Assembly: GCF_026151205.1 (NCBI RefSeq)
Contig: NC_087073.1
Location: 9,252,411 to 9,316,410 of the forward strand
Reading direction: 5' to 3'
Length of the DNA: 64,000 nt
DNA from: Bolinopsis microptera
Taxonomy: Eukaryota > Ctenophora > Tentaculata > Lobata > Bolinopsidae
The position numbers were made by a program, and so were the translations under genes. Shown in pieces: positions 21,429-33,504 of this stretch. The notes below the pieces were generated by a model. The model worked only from the letters and a program-made list of their open reading frames with translations, was not told where the DNA came from and did no database searches. Each line of letters starts with the position of its first letter. Within the stretch, counting starts at the first letter, position 1.

Positions 21429-23976
21429 TCAAAGCTCTGCTCGGTCAGAGTCACGTGCTAAACTCTCAATTTTAGCCTGCCTTATTAGAAATATCAGAGT
21501 TTCATCATTCGATATTAAGTCTATTTCTGTAGGGTCAAGATGTTCGTCTTTGTTGGCATCTAACTGATCGAATACTGTTAACCACTCCTCGTCTGTCAAA
21601 TCGTGTGAATCACCGATTACTAAATCGTGGTAATGTGTGTTAAAGTTTTAACAGCCCTTGGATATCCGTGATTACATACAAGTTTGTTCACTGATCAAGA
21701 TTAGCTAGGAAAAATTTGAGATTCAAAAAAATGTTTAAAGTAGTATTCTGAGAAAATTACCTGTTTCCAGAAGATCCAGAAGATCATCTTTGACTGCGGA
21801 CAAAGCATCGAGAAAATCGATCTTAGGGACCCGACCCTCAGTTCTCATAGACAAAGAACTCCACATTACAAGTCTGAGATTCCCTGACAACTCTCTAGCT
21901 CCTTCTGTATCCTTGATTTCCTCCTCTCCAGCTTTACCTATATCCGAGTCAGTTCTGTAAAAAATCTTGTCTAAGAACCAATATATAATGATGTTTATTG
22001 TGTTGTAATTTACTGATATCGGTAACATTTCTAACTCTACCGAAATCCATCAGGAAAGACAAACATGATAAAATCCCCTGAAAATGTATGTTTGTGAACT
22101 GCTAAAATCGCAAATCACTCAAGGTCCCTCTAATGAAGGTATTCCTAGACTTGTTTATCTTACGTCATAGATACAGAGCCCCAGTCAGTGTCATCTGGAG
22201 AAATACACTCGAATGGTGTCTTGTAGATCTCCCACCAAGCATTAATTGCTATGTTCCTGAAATTGGACATCAAGTTAGAGCAAATTGTTTGGTTGGCGTG
22301 ACGTCAAACAAGTAACGCTTTATTACAACAAGTCATTATCAATTATCACCCATTATGATTATTTGCGAGGTTACAAACCTCCCCCAGGATCTAACTGTGT
22401 GTCCCCAGAAAGTAGGAATGTAGACACAGTCCCCAGCTTCGATAGTAGCATTGTAGAAAGTAATTTCACCGAATCCTGGGTACTTGTTTAGGTTTACCGA
22501 GTCCACATCTACAGATGAGAAAGAGCCCTCCCGTTTGAAGTGACCTAGTTCCATTTCTGACCTGTTCGCGAGAATCAGCTGTTTCTTTCCTGAGAGATGG
22601 TAATATTATCATATGATAATATTATAATATGGGCATTATGTTGAACATTGGTCCCTTTACACTTACATAATTTATTTATATTATGTAACCGTGGCAATTC
22701 TTAAATTATGAACATTTCCGTACTCAAATAGGTGTATTCCAGTTATAAACCATGGTCCATGTGGCATGGACAAAGTATGTGAATTATATGTGATTTGACT
22801 AATTTACGTGACCTATTTGCGTAGCAAGTGATTTCTTTACGTAGATTAGCCTAATTATTCGAACGAAGCACATGGTTAATCACAAAGAATTTATCAATTC
22901 AGCATGATGAATCTATAAATACCAGTTATCACATTTTCGTCTAATTTTAAATGCAAAATTTCACAAACCTTTTATAAGGCAGTTAAGATTTTCATAGTCG
23001 TCGTAGTGCCAAACACTTTTAGTACCACCGCTACTAAACCACATAACCAGATCATCCATGAGTTTCGTCAGGACAAACTTGCACCTTAAAGGACCAAATA
23101 TTGGTAGATCCCCACGTAGAAATCTGAAATTTAAGAGGGTGGAGTCAGAAGTTCTTTGGAAGAACCTTTTATGACGTACACGGAATTCCTTCTTCCGGCT
23201 GCGTCATCTAACGGCTCATAAAACGATTAAAGGCAATTTGATCCTCATATTTTAATGGCATAAAAGATAACAGATACAGAGAATTTCCCAGAACCACCTT
23301 TAAACTTACGTAGCCATGGAATTGGAGCAAACGTGGTTTGAGCTTATTTCCAAAAATCACAGTACCTAATAAAATAACCTCTTCTAAAACTATAATTTAG
23401 GACAATACAACAATGTCTCATCAACTCACTTTGGCAATCCAGTTACACAGTATAAATCCTCTTCGTTGTAGCGTTTTATATAATCAGCAAATGGGATGGG
23501 CTCTTGACCTCCTTCACGGGTTTCTTTTTTACCAAGCTCGTACTGGATCATCCATTTAGTGCTGAAGTAGTTGTTTAATTAGGATAACGAAAATTAGTTT
23601 AATCAGGAGAATCAGGAATGGTAGACTATCAATTATTTTGACTTAATCCAAGCTTCTACGATCAATGATTTCTCGACTAACGCTAAATAAAAAGCAGTGA
23701 AATATCTATAAAATTAATTTAAAGGATAAGAAATACAGCGAACCTCTCTTCAAACGATAAGAAATAGTCATCAGTCCATCTTTGGAATGCACGAAATTCT
23801 CTAGCAGCCCCCTTAAATACCACAGGCCGGCCAGGTATCACATAATCCCGAAAAAACTCCGTGGGTTTGAGAAATCCCTGTATCACAGGTACAGGGAGAG
23901 CCGGGGACTGCTGACCGAGAGGAAGTTGTTCATAGAAACCTAGCAGCTGTAGAATGTAGTGTAGAATATGTAACAT
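21429..23976 (-). CDS. JmjC (cupin-8) hydroxylase with EF-hand, gene A
   Basis: Seven exons: 23,744-23,976; 23,430-23,561; 22,969-23,123; 22,379-22,589; 22,164-22,256; 21,761-21,954; 21,429-21,619. They total 1,209 nt (402 residues) in phase. The JmjC/cupin-8 core has SSGGTKSVWHYDDYENLNC with the Fe(II)-binding H161-x-D163, and PTFWGH giving the distal His237. These mark a 2-oxoglutarate/Fe(II) dioxygenase of the protein-hydroxylase type. The last exon has one canonical EF-hand loop, DANKDEHLDPTE (360-371). The N-terminus (MLHILHYILQLLGFYEQ) is weakly hydrophobic and may be a signal peptide, but the start is the least certain part of the model. The C-terminus is DRAEL, similar to but not a standard KDEL signal. 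It is a paralogue of gene B at 33,505-36,157: both have a 93-nt exon after the catalytic region. Its substrate is unknown. Confidence 0.85.
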
Positions 23977-25002
23977 TACCCTATGAGAGCGGTACAGTAT
24001 TATGTCACCAAAACAGGAATGATCTAATCAGCACTATTAGAGGGATATTCACGTGAACCTGCCAAATATTGTTCGATCCCATGGCTACCAACCTTAAAAG
24101 CGGCTATTGTGAGAAGGCGGGTACGCCCCGGCAGTGGAACGTTTTGTGTGCAGCTTACCGTTTATTCTAGAATTAGATCGCATCAGTTGATCAGTCACGA
24201 GTTAAGTAACAAAGCATGAAGTTTCACTAATTCTAGAAATTTGTCCGACTCTTTGATGTAAGAGCAGCAGCGCAGCAAATACAAAATAGAAGTACCGAAG
24301 GACAAAACGCGCAGAAAGAGCTCTTAAACGGCGTGGAGCGATGAGAAAACGTCTTCGCGCGTTCCGTATCCTAACAATAACGGTGAAATAGTGCGACAGT
24401 AATTGCCACTTTTGATATGCAGGTATCCATACTGTGTCGCAATGCACTAAATATGATTTGAAGTTTTCGTACTTTCAATCGCACACCGGCCTTAAGTAAC
24501 CGAACGTACTAATTAGCTGTATGCATGACTGCTTTAACTTCTAAGAGTGTAGAGACCAGATGGCACGTTTAGACCACCTGTTTTATCACTATGTATCTCT
24601 GCTTTACAGTGTTGAGAGATAATTCAATATTTGAAGTGCCAATCTAATATACCAGCTTCAGCACACAACAAAACATACAGTGAAGCCACAAATTTAGTTG
24701 GCCAGAAGCCCGATAGATTGGAGATAGGGTACTATATTTACGTTTAAACAGCAGTGAATCTATTTCGGGAACATTGTAACGGAGGTAAGGACCTGTACTG
24801 ATCAGGAGCCTTCGTGTCAGCGACTAAATTATTGTCATGCAAATTTGATAATCGTCAGCAGCAGGTCTAATTATTGGTCACAAATATAGGATTCAGTGGC
24901 TGGCTCAACATTAAGTGAACTGTGAGCTACAATCAATAAATGGTTAAAGCATACTGCAATGAACAGGTGTACAAAATTATAAGCTCAGCTGGGTGAATAT
25001 AC
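23977..25002. other. Intergenic, upstream of JmjC gene A
   Basis: Promoter region of gene A by position. No element is recognised. The 81-codon ORF at 24,202-24,447 (-) has no supporting feature. Confidence 0.5.
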
Positions 25003-25291
25003 CAGTGGCGTAACGAAAGGCCCTGCTGACCCCGCTGTGCAGGGGGGCGCCGTCTTAGGGGGGCGCCAAATCGTCGTTTGAATGTGGGACAATTTCGAAA
25101 ACTTAACTAAAGTACTAGCAAAACTGCGCGTTTTGCTCTAGATACACACTTTTTTAGAGATTTTACCGGCGTATTCTCTAAAATCACCTAATTTGTTCAA
25201 TTTTAGGGAGGGGCACCAAAAGGGGAGGGGGCGCCAACAGGGGGGCGCTTTTTTCGGCAGGGGGGCGCCAACAGGCAACGTTACGCCACTG
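25003..25291. mobile_element. hAT MITE with perfect 8-bp target-site duplication
   Basis: It begins CAGTGGCGTAACG and ends CGTTACGCCACTG. GAATATAC flanks both sides (24,995-25,002 and 25,292-25,299). The 289-bp body is rich in GGGGGGCGCC blocks. CAGTGGCGTA ends with 8-bp duplications are those of hAT elements. A fragment of the same family is at 36,476-36,557. Confidence 0.9.
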
Positions 25292-25299
25292 GAATATAC

Positions 25300-26538
25300 C
25301 ATTGTCCAGTACATCTCAGTGCAGTTTACAGTAGAATAAAGAATTCCAATCTACAGTTCAAGTTTCATCTGCTCTGTAGAATATATTGCTTACTGTGGAG
25401 TATGTAGTTGATAGAGCCACAGTAGTTCTACGGTGGTCGCTTATTGGAAATGTATTAATTGAGCTGAAATTGAGTGACAAATTCTCAAAGTTTAAAGTTT
25501 ACAAGCGACAACAGTTGGTGGTTAATAACATTATATGACTCTGATGTTACAGTACCACAGCATGTTACATCCCTATTTATGGGGTTTAATTGAGGACTTG
25601 CTAGATTCTCAGTTACATTTTACTAAATTGCTTAATCAAAGTACCGAACCCATAAACCTTCAACTTTCAAATATAAATTGGAACTCATATTATAAGGGAT
25701 TATAAACACTGACCCATGTAGGGTATAATGATTCGCATAAATGCGAGCCACCGTCATACTGTGAAGGTTGCACAAGCATCCCCCATTATAGTTTTTACTA
25801 GCAGCACTATTTCAGGGCGATATATGCAAAATGCACTGCACGTACGTTCTTAAAGGCGTTACCTATTGTGGGAGGTATAATAGGAGCACTCAGCACTGCA
25901 CTCACTGCACCAGAGCGCATATAATAGTATATTTTGTCGTGATGAGATGATACCATATTCGTCAAATAAATAAGAAAGTAAGAGTAAGAAAGGTCAACAT
26001 ATTGAACATTATAATTATACATCGTTACAGTAAATCGACAAAAATGATACAATGTGAAATAGTATAGATGAGTTGTGGTACATTTCTTTGCAAGTTCATA
26101 TATACTGTATACATACAACTGCGATAAAATCTAAAACAAACCGAAATTTGAATATCAATGTTTCTAGCATGTCGCCAACATCTTTTGTTAAAATAACCCT
26201 TAAATCAAGTAATATTCTATTAGTCATATAAACAACAGACATGGATCCATGTGGCAGGGAATGAAGTGGGAGAGCAAAATTATAACTTTGAAAGATCTGA
26301 AATTATGATTTACTAAGTTTGAAAAATATTGCACAGTTACATCACATAACGAGCGGCTACAGAAAACACAAATAGCAAGTTACATCCACCAACATTTTAC
26401 CACTGGGTCCATGCCATGCAATAAACGGTAAAAATAACATGCATGGTCAATTGCATCAACCCCCAATTATTTGATAACCAAAGTTTTATCAAACAGCAAA
26501 GAACAGTGTGAACAAAGGGAAAGTTTGGTAGTCATTGC
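25300..26538. other. Intergenic, nothing recognised
   Basis: AT-rich. The 103-codon ORF at 25,807-26,118 (-) is Tyr/His-rich with no exon-like neighbours and is not called. Confidence 0.5.
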
Positions 26539-27321
26539 CTATCTTGTCTTGCCTTTTTTCTTGCTGAGACTGAGCGATAATCTTTGTTTCTTATGGTCCG
26601 GTGAAGCCCCTTTTGGAGGTGTTCGCAGGAGGTTTGGTATTTCTGAAGAAATATGGTAACAGTCAGGGGAAAACTTACTATGAAAGTTAAGATAGTGAGA
26701 CAATTAGTAAGATCTAGTAAGACCTAGTAGTAAGACAATATTATACTAAATTTTGTATATAAACGAAGCACAAGAAATTCACTTAGTATCTGAGATCACG
26801 TACACAGTTTATATTATGTATGAAAGAGTTTGTTGCTTTGTTCTCATGGAACATATGGGATTATGCGAGTAGTGATCAATATATTGATAATTTTCCAGAA
26901 CTTTTTAAATGAAACTCGCATCTCATCGAGTCAATGAATATAATGTGATTCATTAATAACCATTAACTTCAATATTGTTCAAGTCAATTATTTAATGTAT
27001 ATATATAGTTTCATTGCGTCCTAATATAGAAATGAAAACAATGAAAACAATGAAAACATTTAGAATATTCTAAATGGTATTGCGTGCACAAAATAGTGCG
27101 GCATTAGACAATGCATTTAGGATTAAAGTAAAATGAAGAAAAAGAGCATTTTCGATTTTCAAGCGTACAAAACGATTCACGTACAAAATGAAATGGTATG
27201 GATTTCAACCAAAATATGTACCTTTAGACTTAGCATTTTGGGAGGTAATTCGTTTCAGCACATCTTCATCTATTTCAAGATCATCAAAAGAATCGTCAGA
27301 GAACTCGTCCTCAGAAACCAT
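26539..27321 (-). CDS. Small two-exon acidic/basic ORF downstream of the acidic gene
   Basis: Exons 27,222-27,321 and 26,539-26,642 join in phase (GTACAT donor, TTCTTCAG acceptor) to 67 residues. The N-terminal half is very acidic (VSEDEFSDDSFDDLEIDED) and the C-terminal half is basic (SPDHKKQRLSLSLSKKKGK). Its ATG is only 16 nt after the TAG of the upstream ORF, with an in-frame TAA between, so it is either a second cistron or the true C-terminal end of the upstream gene reached by a splice that I could not place. The acidic motif resembles SDFDDFSDDVLSQI in exon 3 of the upstream gene, which favours one gene. Function unknown. Confidence 0.5.
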
Positions 27322-27337
27322 GAAGTTCTCTTATTTT

Positions 27338-30300
27338 CTACAGTACAGATATTTCTCGATTTGTCTGGAGAAGTTTTTGCTGGTTGACAGGAACTGTTTG
27401 TTTATATTTATTCTGTTCTGACTGATCGCAAGTGTTGAAAAGAAGTTTAGACTGTTGGCAATCTGGTGGTCGTTCATTTTTGAGCGGTTGTTTGTCCTTG
27501 GAACATTCCTGAGCTTTTGAGTTTTGTGACGACTGGGAAGCGTAAATCAAATCTGCCTGCCTCAAAACTTCGTCGTCATCATCACTAATCATATCCTCGT
27601 CGTCGATCTCTGGATTGCTGCATGAAACTGGCCTACTAGCAGTGCCAGGAACTGATGGTTTGTTTGTAAAGACTGGTTTGTTAGGAGGTCCGGGATTGTT
27701 TAAATTAGAGGAGTTTCTCTGAGGAACTCTACTGAAGTTGGTGGCAGGCTGCTTATTCGACCGAGCTGGTTGAACCGGTGATTTAGCCTTATCAAACTCA
27801 GCAGTGAGTTTCCGAGGTTGTACTGTAGTCTGCTCGTGACTCGCTCGGCTTTGCGTCTTGAACATTGTCGGCGTCTTAAACACTTGCGGTACCTAGGGTA
27901 TTACTTCATTAAAATCCTTAGTTTCATGACCGGGATATCATGACTGGTTCTAAAACTTACCTAATGAAAATTCTAAATAAAAGTGTCGCCTATAATGCGT
28001 TTTACATACCTTTGAAGGGGCCATGTGACTAGGGCCAGGTCCAGTGGGTGACACCTCCCCGCTAGTAGCGGAGCACGTGTTATTTGTTTTGTTCAGCAGC
28101 GGAGTCAGACGGATCTGGGACAGCACATCGTCGCTAAAATCGTCAAAATCCGACGAGTCCGATATCTCGGGTGAATCCAGAGCACTGGTAAAATCGTATC
28201 TCTGAAATATTAAAATTGAAAATCGACACCTTAAATGTCAAGGTGTCATTATATTATGTTAAATTAGGAGAGGGTTCATGTCACTTCAAATATTCCGGTA
28301 ACCGAATTGGACTTACTTGTGATGGCATACACAATTATCTCTCAAATATTATATTAACTACATAGATTATATTTCCCGAGTAATTAACGGTTATTACTTA
28401 TTAAACTACGGATATTGGCCCAAGATCAATAAATAAAAATAAATAAATTGTGTAATAGACATTTTAGATTAAGTAAGTAATCAGTGGCATATTTGTCCCC
28501 ACTAGGATAGTGCTGATGTTTTTCTTTTAAAAAGTTTTAAAGATATAAACACCAGTACAGCGCACTACATACAGCAGCGAGCAGTTGACAGTTATTAGAG
28601 TTCTATTTGCGCAAACCAAGGGGTGCTAATTATAATTCTATATAATTTATATACTATTACATTCATCGTATACTTAGCAATCTACTTAAGAACAAAGCAT
28701 ACCGGCCAATCTTGAACTTTGTGTTAAATTTCAAGATATGTGTACACTAGTACAGTGAATGTTTGGCAAGTTTTAAGTTTAAAACCTGCTAATAAGCTAA
28801 AACACACACACACAGTGTGTAATGAATATCTGGCACCTAGGTCCTAGTAACTACTGAATTACCTTGTAAAGGTTGGGTTTAGGAGGTCTTCTTATTCTCC
28901 TCTTGTTCCTCTGGTGGGTGCCCCACTGTTCAATGAAGTATACTCCCGATGGTGAACTCTGAGAAAGCAGTTGTTTAGTGTGTCACGTGACAGTGTGACA
29001 CGTGACAATGTGACACGTGACAATGTGACACGTGACAATGTGACACGTGACAATGTGACACGTGACAGTGTGACACGTGACAATGTGACACGTGACAGTG
29101 TGACACGTGACAGTGTGACACGTGACAGTGTGACACGTGACAATGTGACTGGTGTGTTTAGTGTGTCACGCCTGACTGGGTCAAACTCACATTTATATAA
29201 CACTCAGTAAAATATAATATTCGCATAGTTCTCGGTAATATTCACTTATCAGGGGTTTGTACATTTGAACACGTGCATATTAGTTCATTCGTACATAACA
29301 TGATAAAACATATTATTTTCTTCCATTCTTGAATTCGCTCAGAACAGGTATGGTATTACGTCAATTGGCATGGAATATCACCTACGAGATTCTACTCAGG
29401 AGCCTGTTTAACACAAACATGCCGCAGACAAAATGTAAATGAGTGTAACACCAACATATTTACACCAACATTTTTACATACTGTAACAGTGTAACATCGT
29501 AACAGTGTAACAGTGTAACAGTATAACAGTGTAACAGTGTAACAATTCACATCGTAACACCCAAATATTACAAAAACTCTGTTACTGTTATTGCGTGTGT
29601 GCATGCAATCCGAATGGTTAAATCATAAATGAATATTATCATATTTTATAAAACAAATTTCTTAGAAAAAGACTTTTCTTACAAGCTTTAAACCGAAATA
29701 TTTCTTGTAAAAATGATCGATGAAAAACTGGCTCAAACTGTTTCAACTTCAAGGAAATGAATGAATACCTGCCACCTGGTATATTAATACAATGCAATAG
29801 TTTTTATATAAACTGCTTCTATAGGCGAGTCGTAAGTAAGAAAAATAAAAATATAACAACGTCATAACAGTTTCCTGCTACCCGTTATTTAACTGCATTG
29901 CTAATTGATTTCTAATTGATTTCTAATATGATCACGTAATTACTTAATTACCATCTCTACAATTTTGACTGTCTGTTTTTCAACTTACTGGCTATGCACT
30001 TAAAAGTCTTAAAATCAAGTTATTTTAATTAATTGTGAAAGTATTTATTTCTTTAACTTCACCGTATCATTTAATATATGAATTTGACCATGATTTGATT
30101 TGCAGAAGATTTAGATACAATTTCATACAATTTTCAGCCAGACTCTTCTTCAAACTGTCCATAACCTGGCAACACGCCAACACTGTAACACCACAGCACA
30201 GTAAAACTATTTAAAAACCAAATAACCATTAAATCACCATTAAACTTAGATTATACACTGTACATGAACATACCGATGATTCGCCAGCAGGACGAGGTAA

Positions 30301-30418
30301 GATTACTGATCTGGGTGATATCTTGGTTGTCTGAGGAGAGTTCATGTCCCAACCGATTATCTGGACTTGTGAGCTTAACATTCCGTTCGGCGACTCTGAA
30401 AATGTTGAGTTGAGACAT
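27338..30418 (-). CDS. Disordered acidic protein, function unknown
   Basis: Supported exons: 28,863-28,958, 28,010-28,201 and 27,338-27,892, all phase 0 with good splice sites. A probable first exon is 30,274-30,418 (start MSQLNIFRVAERN), but its best donor is phase 1, so an exon may be missing or another donor used. The protein is low-complexity: a basic stretch (THQRNKRRIRRPPKPNLYK), then SDSSDFDDFSDDVLSQI, then a Pro/Asn/Ser/Gln-rich region with an acidic IDDEDMISDDDDE. Acidic patches with interspersed Phe/Leu of this kind occur in DNA-damage proteins that bind RPA, ETAA1 among them. That is only a resemblance and I do not name it. The first intron carries a 15-bp tandem array. Confidence 0.55.
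28985..29157. repeat. 15-bp tandem repeat with CACGTG in each unit
   Basis: About 12 units of GTGACACGTGACAAT (A/G variant at one position), each containing the palindromic E-box CACGTG. It lies in an intron of the acidic gene. ORFs on both strands (TLSRV and VTRDN repeats) are artefacts of the 15-nt period. Confidence 0.9.
29478..29546. repeat. GTAACAGT short tandem repeats
   Basis: About seven imperfect 9-10-bp units (GTGTAACA / GTAACAGT) in the same intron. Confidence 0.8.
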
Positions 30419-32235
30419 AGTTTTAAAGCTGCGGACTGCGGAGGTAAAATGGCAGCTTTGAAACTGTAATATCAAATAATAATCGAAAGTAATGACTTCT
30501 GGAATGATAAATCAGGAGGTGGGGGGGGGGGGGCAGCTACTCACCTTCCATTATTAGTTGAGTTGTTTTTCTTTAAGAGTTGCTAGAAGGTAAAATTTTA
30601 GTTTTAGCTTACTTCAAAATATTAATTTATTTGTGATACTATAAACAACTGTTATTATAACGGGAAGGTGACGGTTTAAACTTCACTGAATTAACTCTGT
30701 TAGGATATATACACATTCCAATTAATAATATTATCATTTTAGTAATGTGAAGTATTGTGCGAGCCCAATTGCCTTTCTAGCTCAATTTAAAAAAATGAAG
30801 TTTACGTCACCTCCCCATGGAAATCCTTTTGTAAAAGGTACTACAGGTGTGATACAATGAAATTTAGGTTCATATTTTAAATGATCAGACGCATTTATCT
30901 GAACGATTCTTATATTGAATTTTTTTAAAGTGAATACATTGATATTGGTTTAAAATCAAATGACATCAGATATATGACATAATATATCATGTACGATATC
31001 AATATCCTATCAAAAGGAAGAAAACACAGCGGTGTCATTAAATTCTGTTTATGATATGAGTATTCATAAAGAATCTTAGTTTTTGAAAACGAAACGTTGT
31101 CCACTTGCTTAAAATAGAAACTCCTGACCGGAGTACAATTTAATTTATTGCGACCGCTCGATCAGGCAGGACGTGACCGGATTTGGAAATATAACTTACC
31201 ACATTGTTGTGCATGTTGTACGATGGTACGTGACCTTGGTAATCAGATAAAGAAATTCAAATAAGTCGACTAACAAGACAGCATCATGTGTAGCTCATTT
31301 CGTTTCACGCTCTAAGATCACATACAAGCATTATATATCAGATGTATAAATAGATCAGTACAAACTGTAACAAATTTTGAGGCTAGAACTTCGAGAAGAG
31401 ATGGGTAGAGTCTTGCAGTTGATAAAAGTAAAATGATTAAATAAAACTTGTAATAAAAGGTTTTTATGGTGGTAAACATGATAATTTAGTAGCACATAAT
31501 CATTGTGAAGAATAGTTATCTTTACAATGGAAACAGTAACCCCTTCATCTCAATTCTAAGCCAGAGCTAATACCTTTTTATTAATTAAATACCAGTTATA
31601 TTTCAGATGTACGATCATAAACCAGTTAATTTACAATTTCAAAAAGCTCCCACAGCTACAACATTGGCCGAAAATCTACAAACCGTGGCCATTTCTCATT
31701 CCTCAAAACGAACCCTTCAAAACTTCACTCTCACTCGTTCAATTGTCGCATGCCAACCCTGTTTGTGATATATTTCAGTATTGGGTTCTGAGATCAAAAG
31801 AGGCCAAATAATTGCACCAAACTCTTCTCCCATCCCGGGAGTTTTATGCAACTTGAAAAGATTAAATAAAGCGTACAAGCTTAGACATGAAGAAAGTTAA
31901 GGAACAAATATTTCATAATTAATTATTATCAATCATCGTCTAATAATTAGAACAATTTAACAACACGGCGCCCAATTTCGGATTACATAACCGTGTTTGT
32001 ATCTCCAAATAAAATGTACCTATCACCGCCTGATCTAATAGTAGAGCTTGCTCCGGCAAGTTTGCTCGGTACTACTACAAGTAAACACGAATAACAGATA
32101 TTGCTCGTTAATCACCACAAGAAGAATACCCAATCACAGATTACACCTTGATCGTATAAGTTTTGTAATTCAACGTTCCATGAAATTGCAGTTGTTCTCA
32201 GCCGGACACACAGACACACAGACACACCATGAAAG
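30419..32235. other. Intergenic, nothing recognised
   Basis: It contains a poly-G run near 30,520. There are no convincing ORFs. The 3' UTR of PTP4A is probably at the right end. Confidence 0.5.
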
Positions 32236-32718
32236 CTACATGACACTGCACCCCTTCTTGCTGGCTGCCTTGTACCGTTCCAGGAACTCTAGCTGCTTGC
32301 CATTGATCGCTCCCTTGCGGTGTCGCCTAATAAACTCCACTGCATCCTCATACCGCATACCACCGTCAATCAGAGCAATAGCAACGAGAACAGGGGCCCT
32401 GCCCAGACCAGCCACGCAGTGCACGGCCACTGCTGTTTGGGGCTTGTCGGAGAACATCTTCTTAACCAGGATCAGCCAATCCTTGATGATGGTGGCGGGG
32501 GGTTCCGCTCCATCCTCAAAACTTAGCTCCCGAACAATGATACCCTCTTTCTCAAACGCCTGATCGTCGTAAGTCGGTTCACACACACGGACCACCATGG
32601 AGGTGTTGTGTTTCTTGAGCTGCTGGATGTACTGCTTGACGTTGGAACGGGTGGGCCTGTCAGTGATGACAAACCGCATGTTTCGGTGGACAATCTCGCT
32701 GGGGCCTACTTTCATCAT
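32236..32718 (-). CDS. PTP4A: Protein tyrosine phosphatase type IVA (PRL)
   Basis: A complete 160-residue protein from one exon, the normal length for PRL phosphatases. The active-site P-loop HCVAGLGRAP gives the nucleophile Cys101 and Arg107. The general acid is Asp69 in LSFEDG. Cys46 (VRVCEPTY) corresponds to the regulatory Cys that forms a disulphide with the catalytic Cys in known PRLs. The C-terminus KKGCSVM is a CaaX box (Cys157) for farnesylation behind a basic stretch, so the protein should sit on inner membranes or the plasma membrane. PRLs regulate magnesium transport through CNNM proteins and promote growth. A Met-Met start is present and the second Met is an equal candidate. The coding region has no intron, unlike vertebrate PTP4A genes, so a retrocopy origin is possible. 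Confidence 0.95.
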   Translation of the reverse strand: MMKVGPSEIVHRNMRFVITDRPTRSNVKQYIQQLKKHNTSMVVRVCEPTYDDQAFEKEGIIVRELSFEDGAEPPATIIKDWLILVKKMFSDKPQTAVAVHCVAGLGRAPVLVAIALIDGGMRYEDAVEFIRRHRKGAINGKQLEFLERYKAASKKGCSVM

Positions 32719-32732
32719 CTTGTATCTGTCTC

Positions 32733-32790
32733 TTTATTACATGTGGTGAGGGAACGGCTGTTTTGTGGTGAGGGAACGGCTGTTTTGTCG
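32733..32790. repeat. Direct repeat in PTP4A 5' leader
   Basis: GTGGTGAGGGAACGGCTGTT occurs twice in tandem immediately upstream of the PTP4A start codon. Confidence 0.85.
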
Positions 32791-33504
32791 TTCAAGGCAG
32801 GATGTGTTGGCTCTTACACCATTCAGCTACAATCGACTTTAAGTTGAGCGTATCGAGCATATAACTACCAATCACCATACAATCTACCTAGAGGAATGCC
32901 TGTTGTTAGAAATGGGGATCGTGAAATTGGCAGTAGTTATTATATTTGGGTATGGTTTCATAAAGGATAGATGAAAGAATTTTACAATTTCGTAATTATC
33001 GTGAGCGCAATTTAGGAGTATAGCATTGAGGCGTTTGAAGTAAGGAGTACATGTTATTGGAATATACTTTATGGGCATACCTGTTTTATTTTCATGTCGT
33101 GGACATTCAACACGCAAACAACATTCAAACAATGTATATTATATTGTATTCAGTAATTAATTTCGTCAAGATTCGTATCAAGATTCGTATCAAAGAATCA
33201 TCAAAATTAATCATAATTCACTTTAAAATAACGAAATAATTGAAAAAAAAGCAGTACGTAATTTAATAATTTTTAAAAGAATAAATAAAGCTAGCTCAAA
33301 ACTTAATTTTTTTAAAAAACATAAAATTGACAGCTTAACCATGACGTATGCGGGTATCAGACCTAGATATTGAATGTCACAATTTACCTTTCCTAGCCAG
33401 AGTTAAAAAACCAGTACATGTGTGACACATTACATAACCAATACATGAATTACACAAATTGAATCCGTAGCAAAGATACATAATATTGAAAAGTTTATTT
33501 GTAT
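32791..33504. other. Spacer between JmjC gene B and PTP4A
   Basis: AT-rich. No gene or RNA seen. A small direct repeat CAAGATTCGTAT lies near 33,170. Confidence 0.55.

Noticed and set aside
25807-26118. 103-codon ORF (-)
   Set aside because: No domain, signal peptide or joined exon was seen, and a chance ORF is likely.
28985-29157. CRISPR-like array
   Set aside because: Units are contiguous with no variable spacers, and this is an animal genome.
28892-29210. Repeat proteins TLSRV(-) and VTRDN(+)
   Set aside because: Both come from the 15-bp intronic tandem. The - strand ORF overlaps a real exon in another frame.
32048-32563. 171-codon ORF on the + strand
   Set aside because: It is antisense to the PTP4A coding region and has no features of its own.
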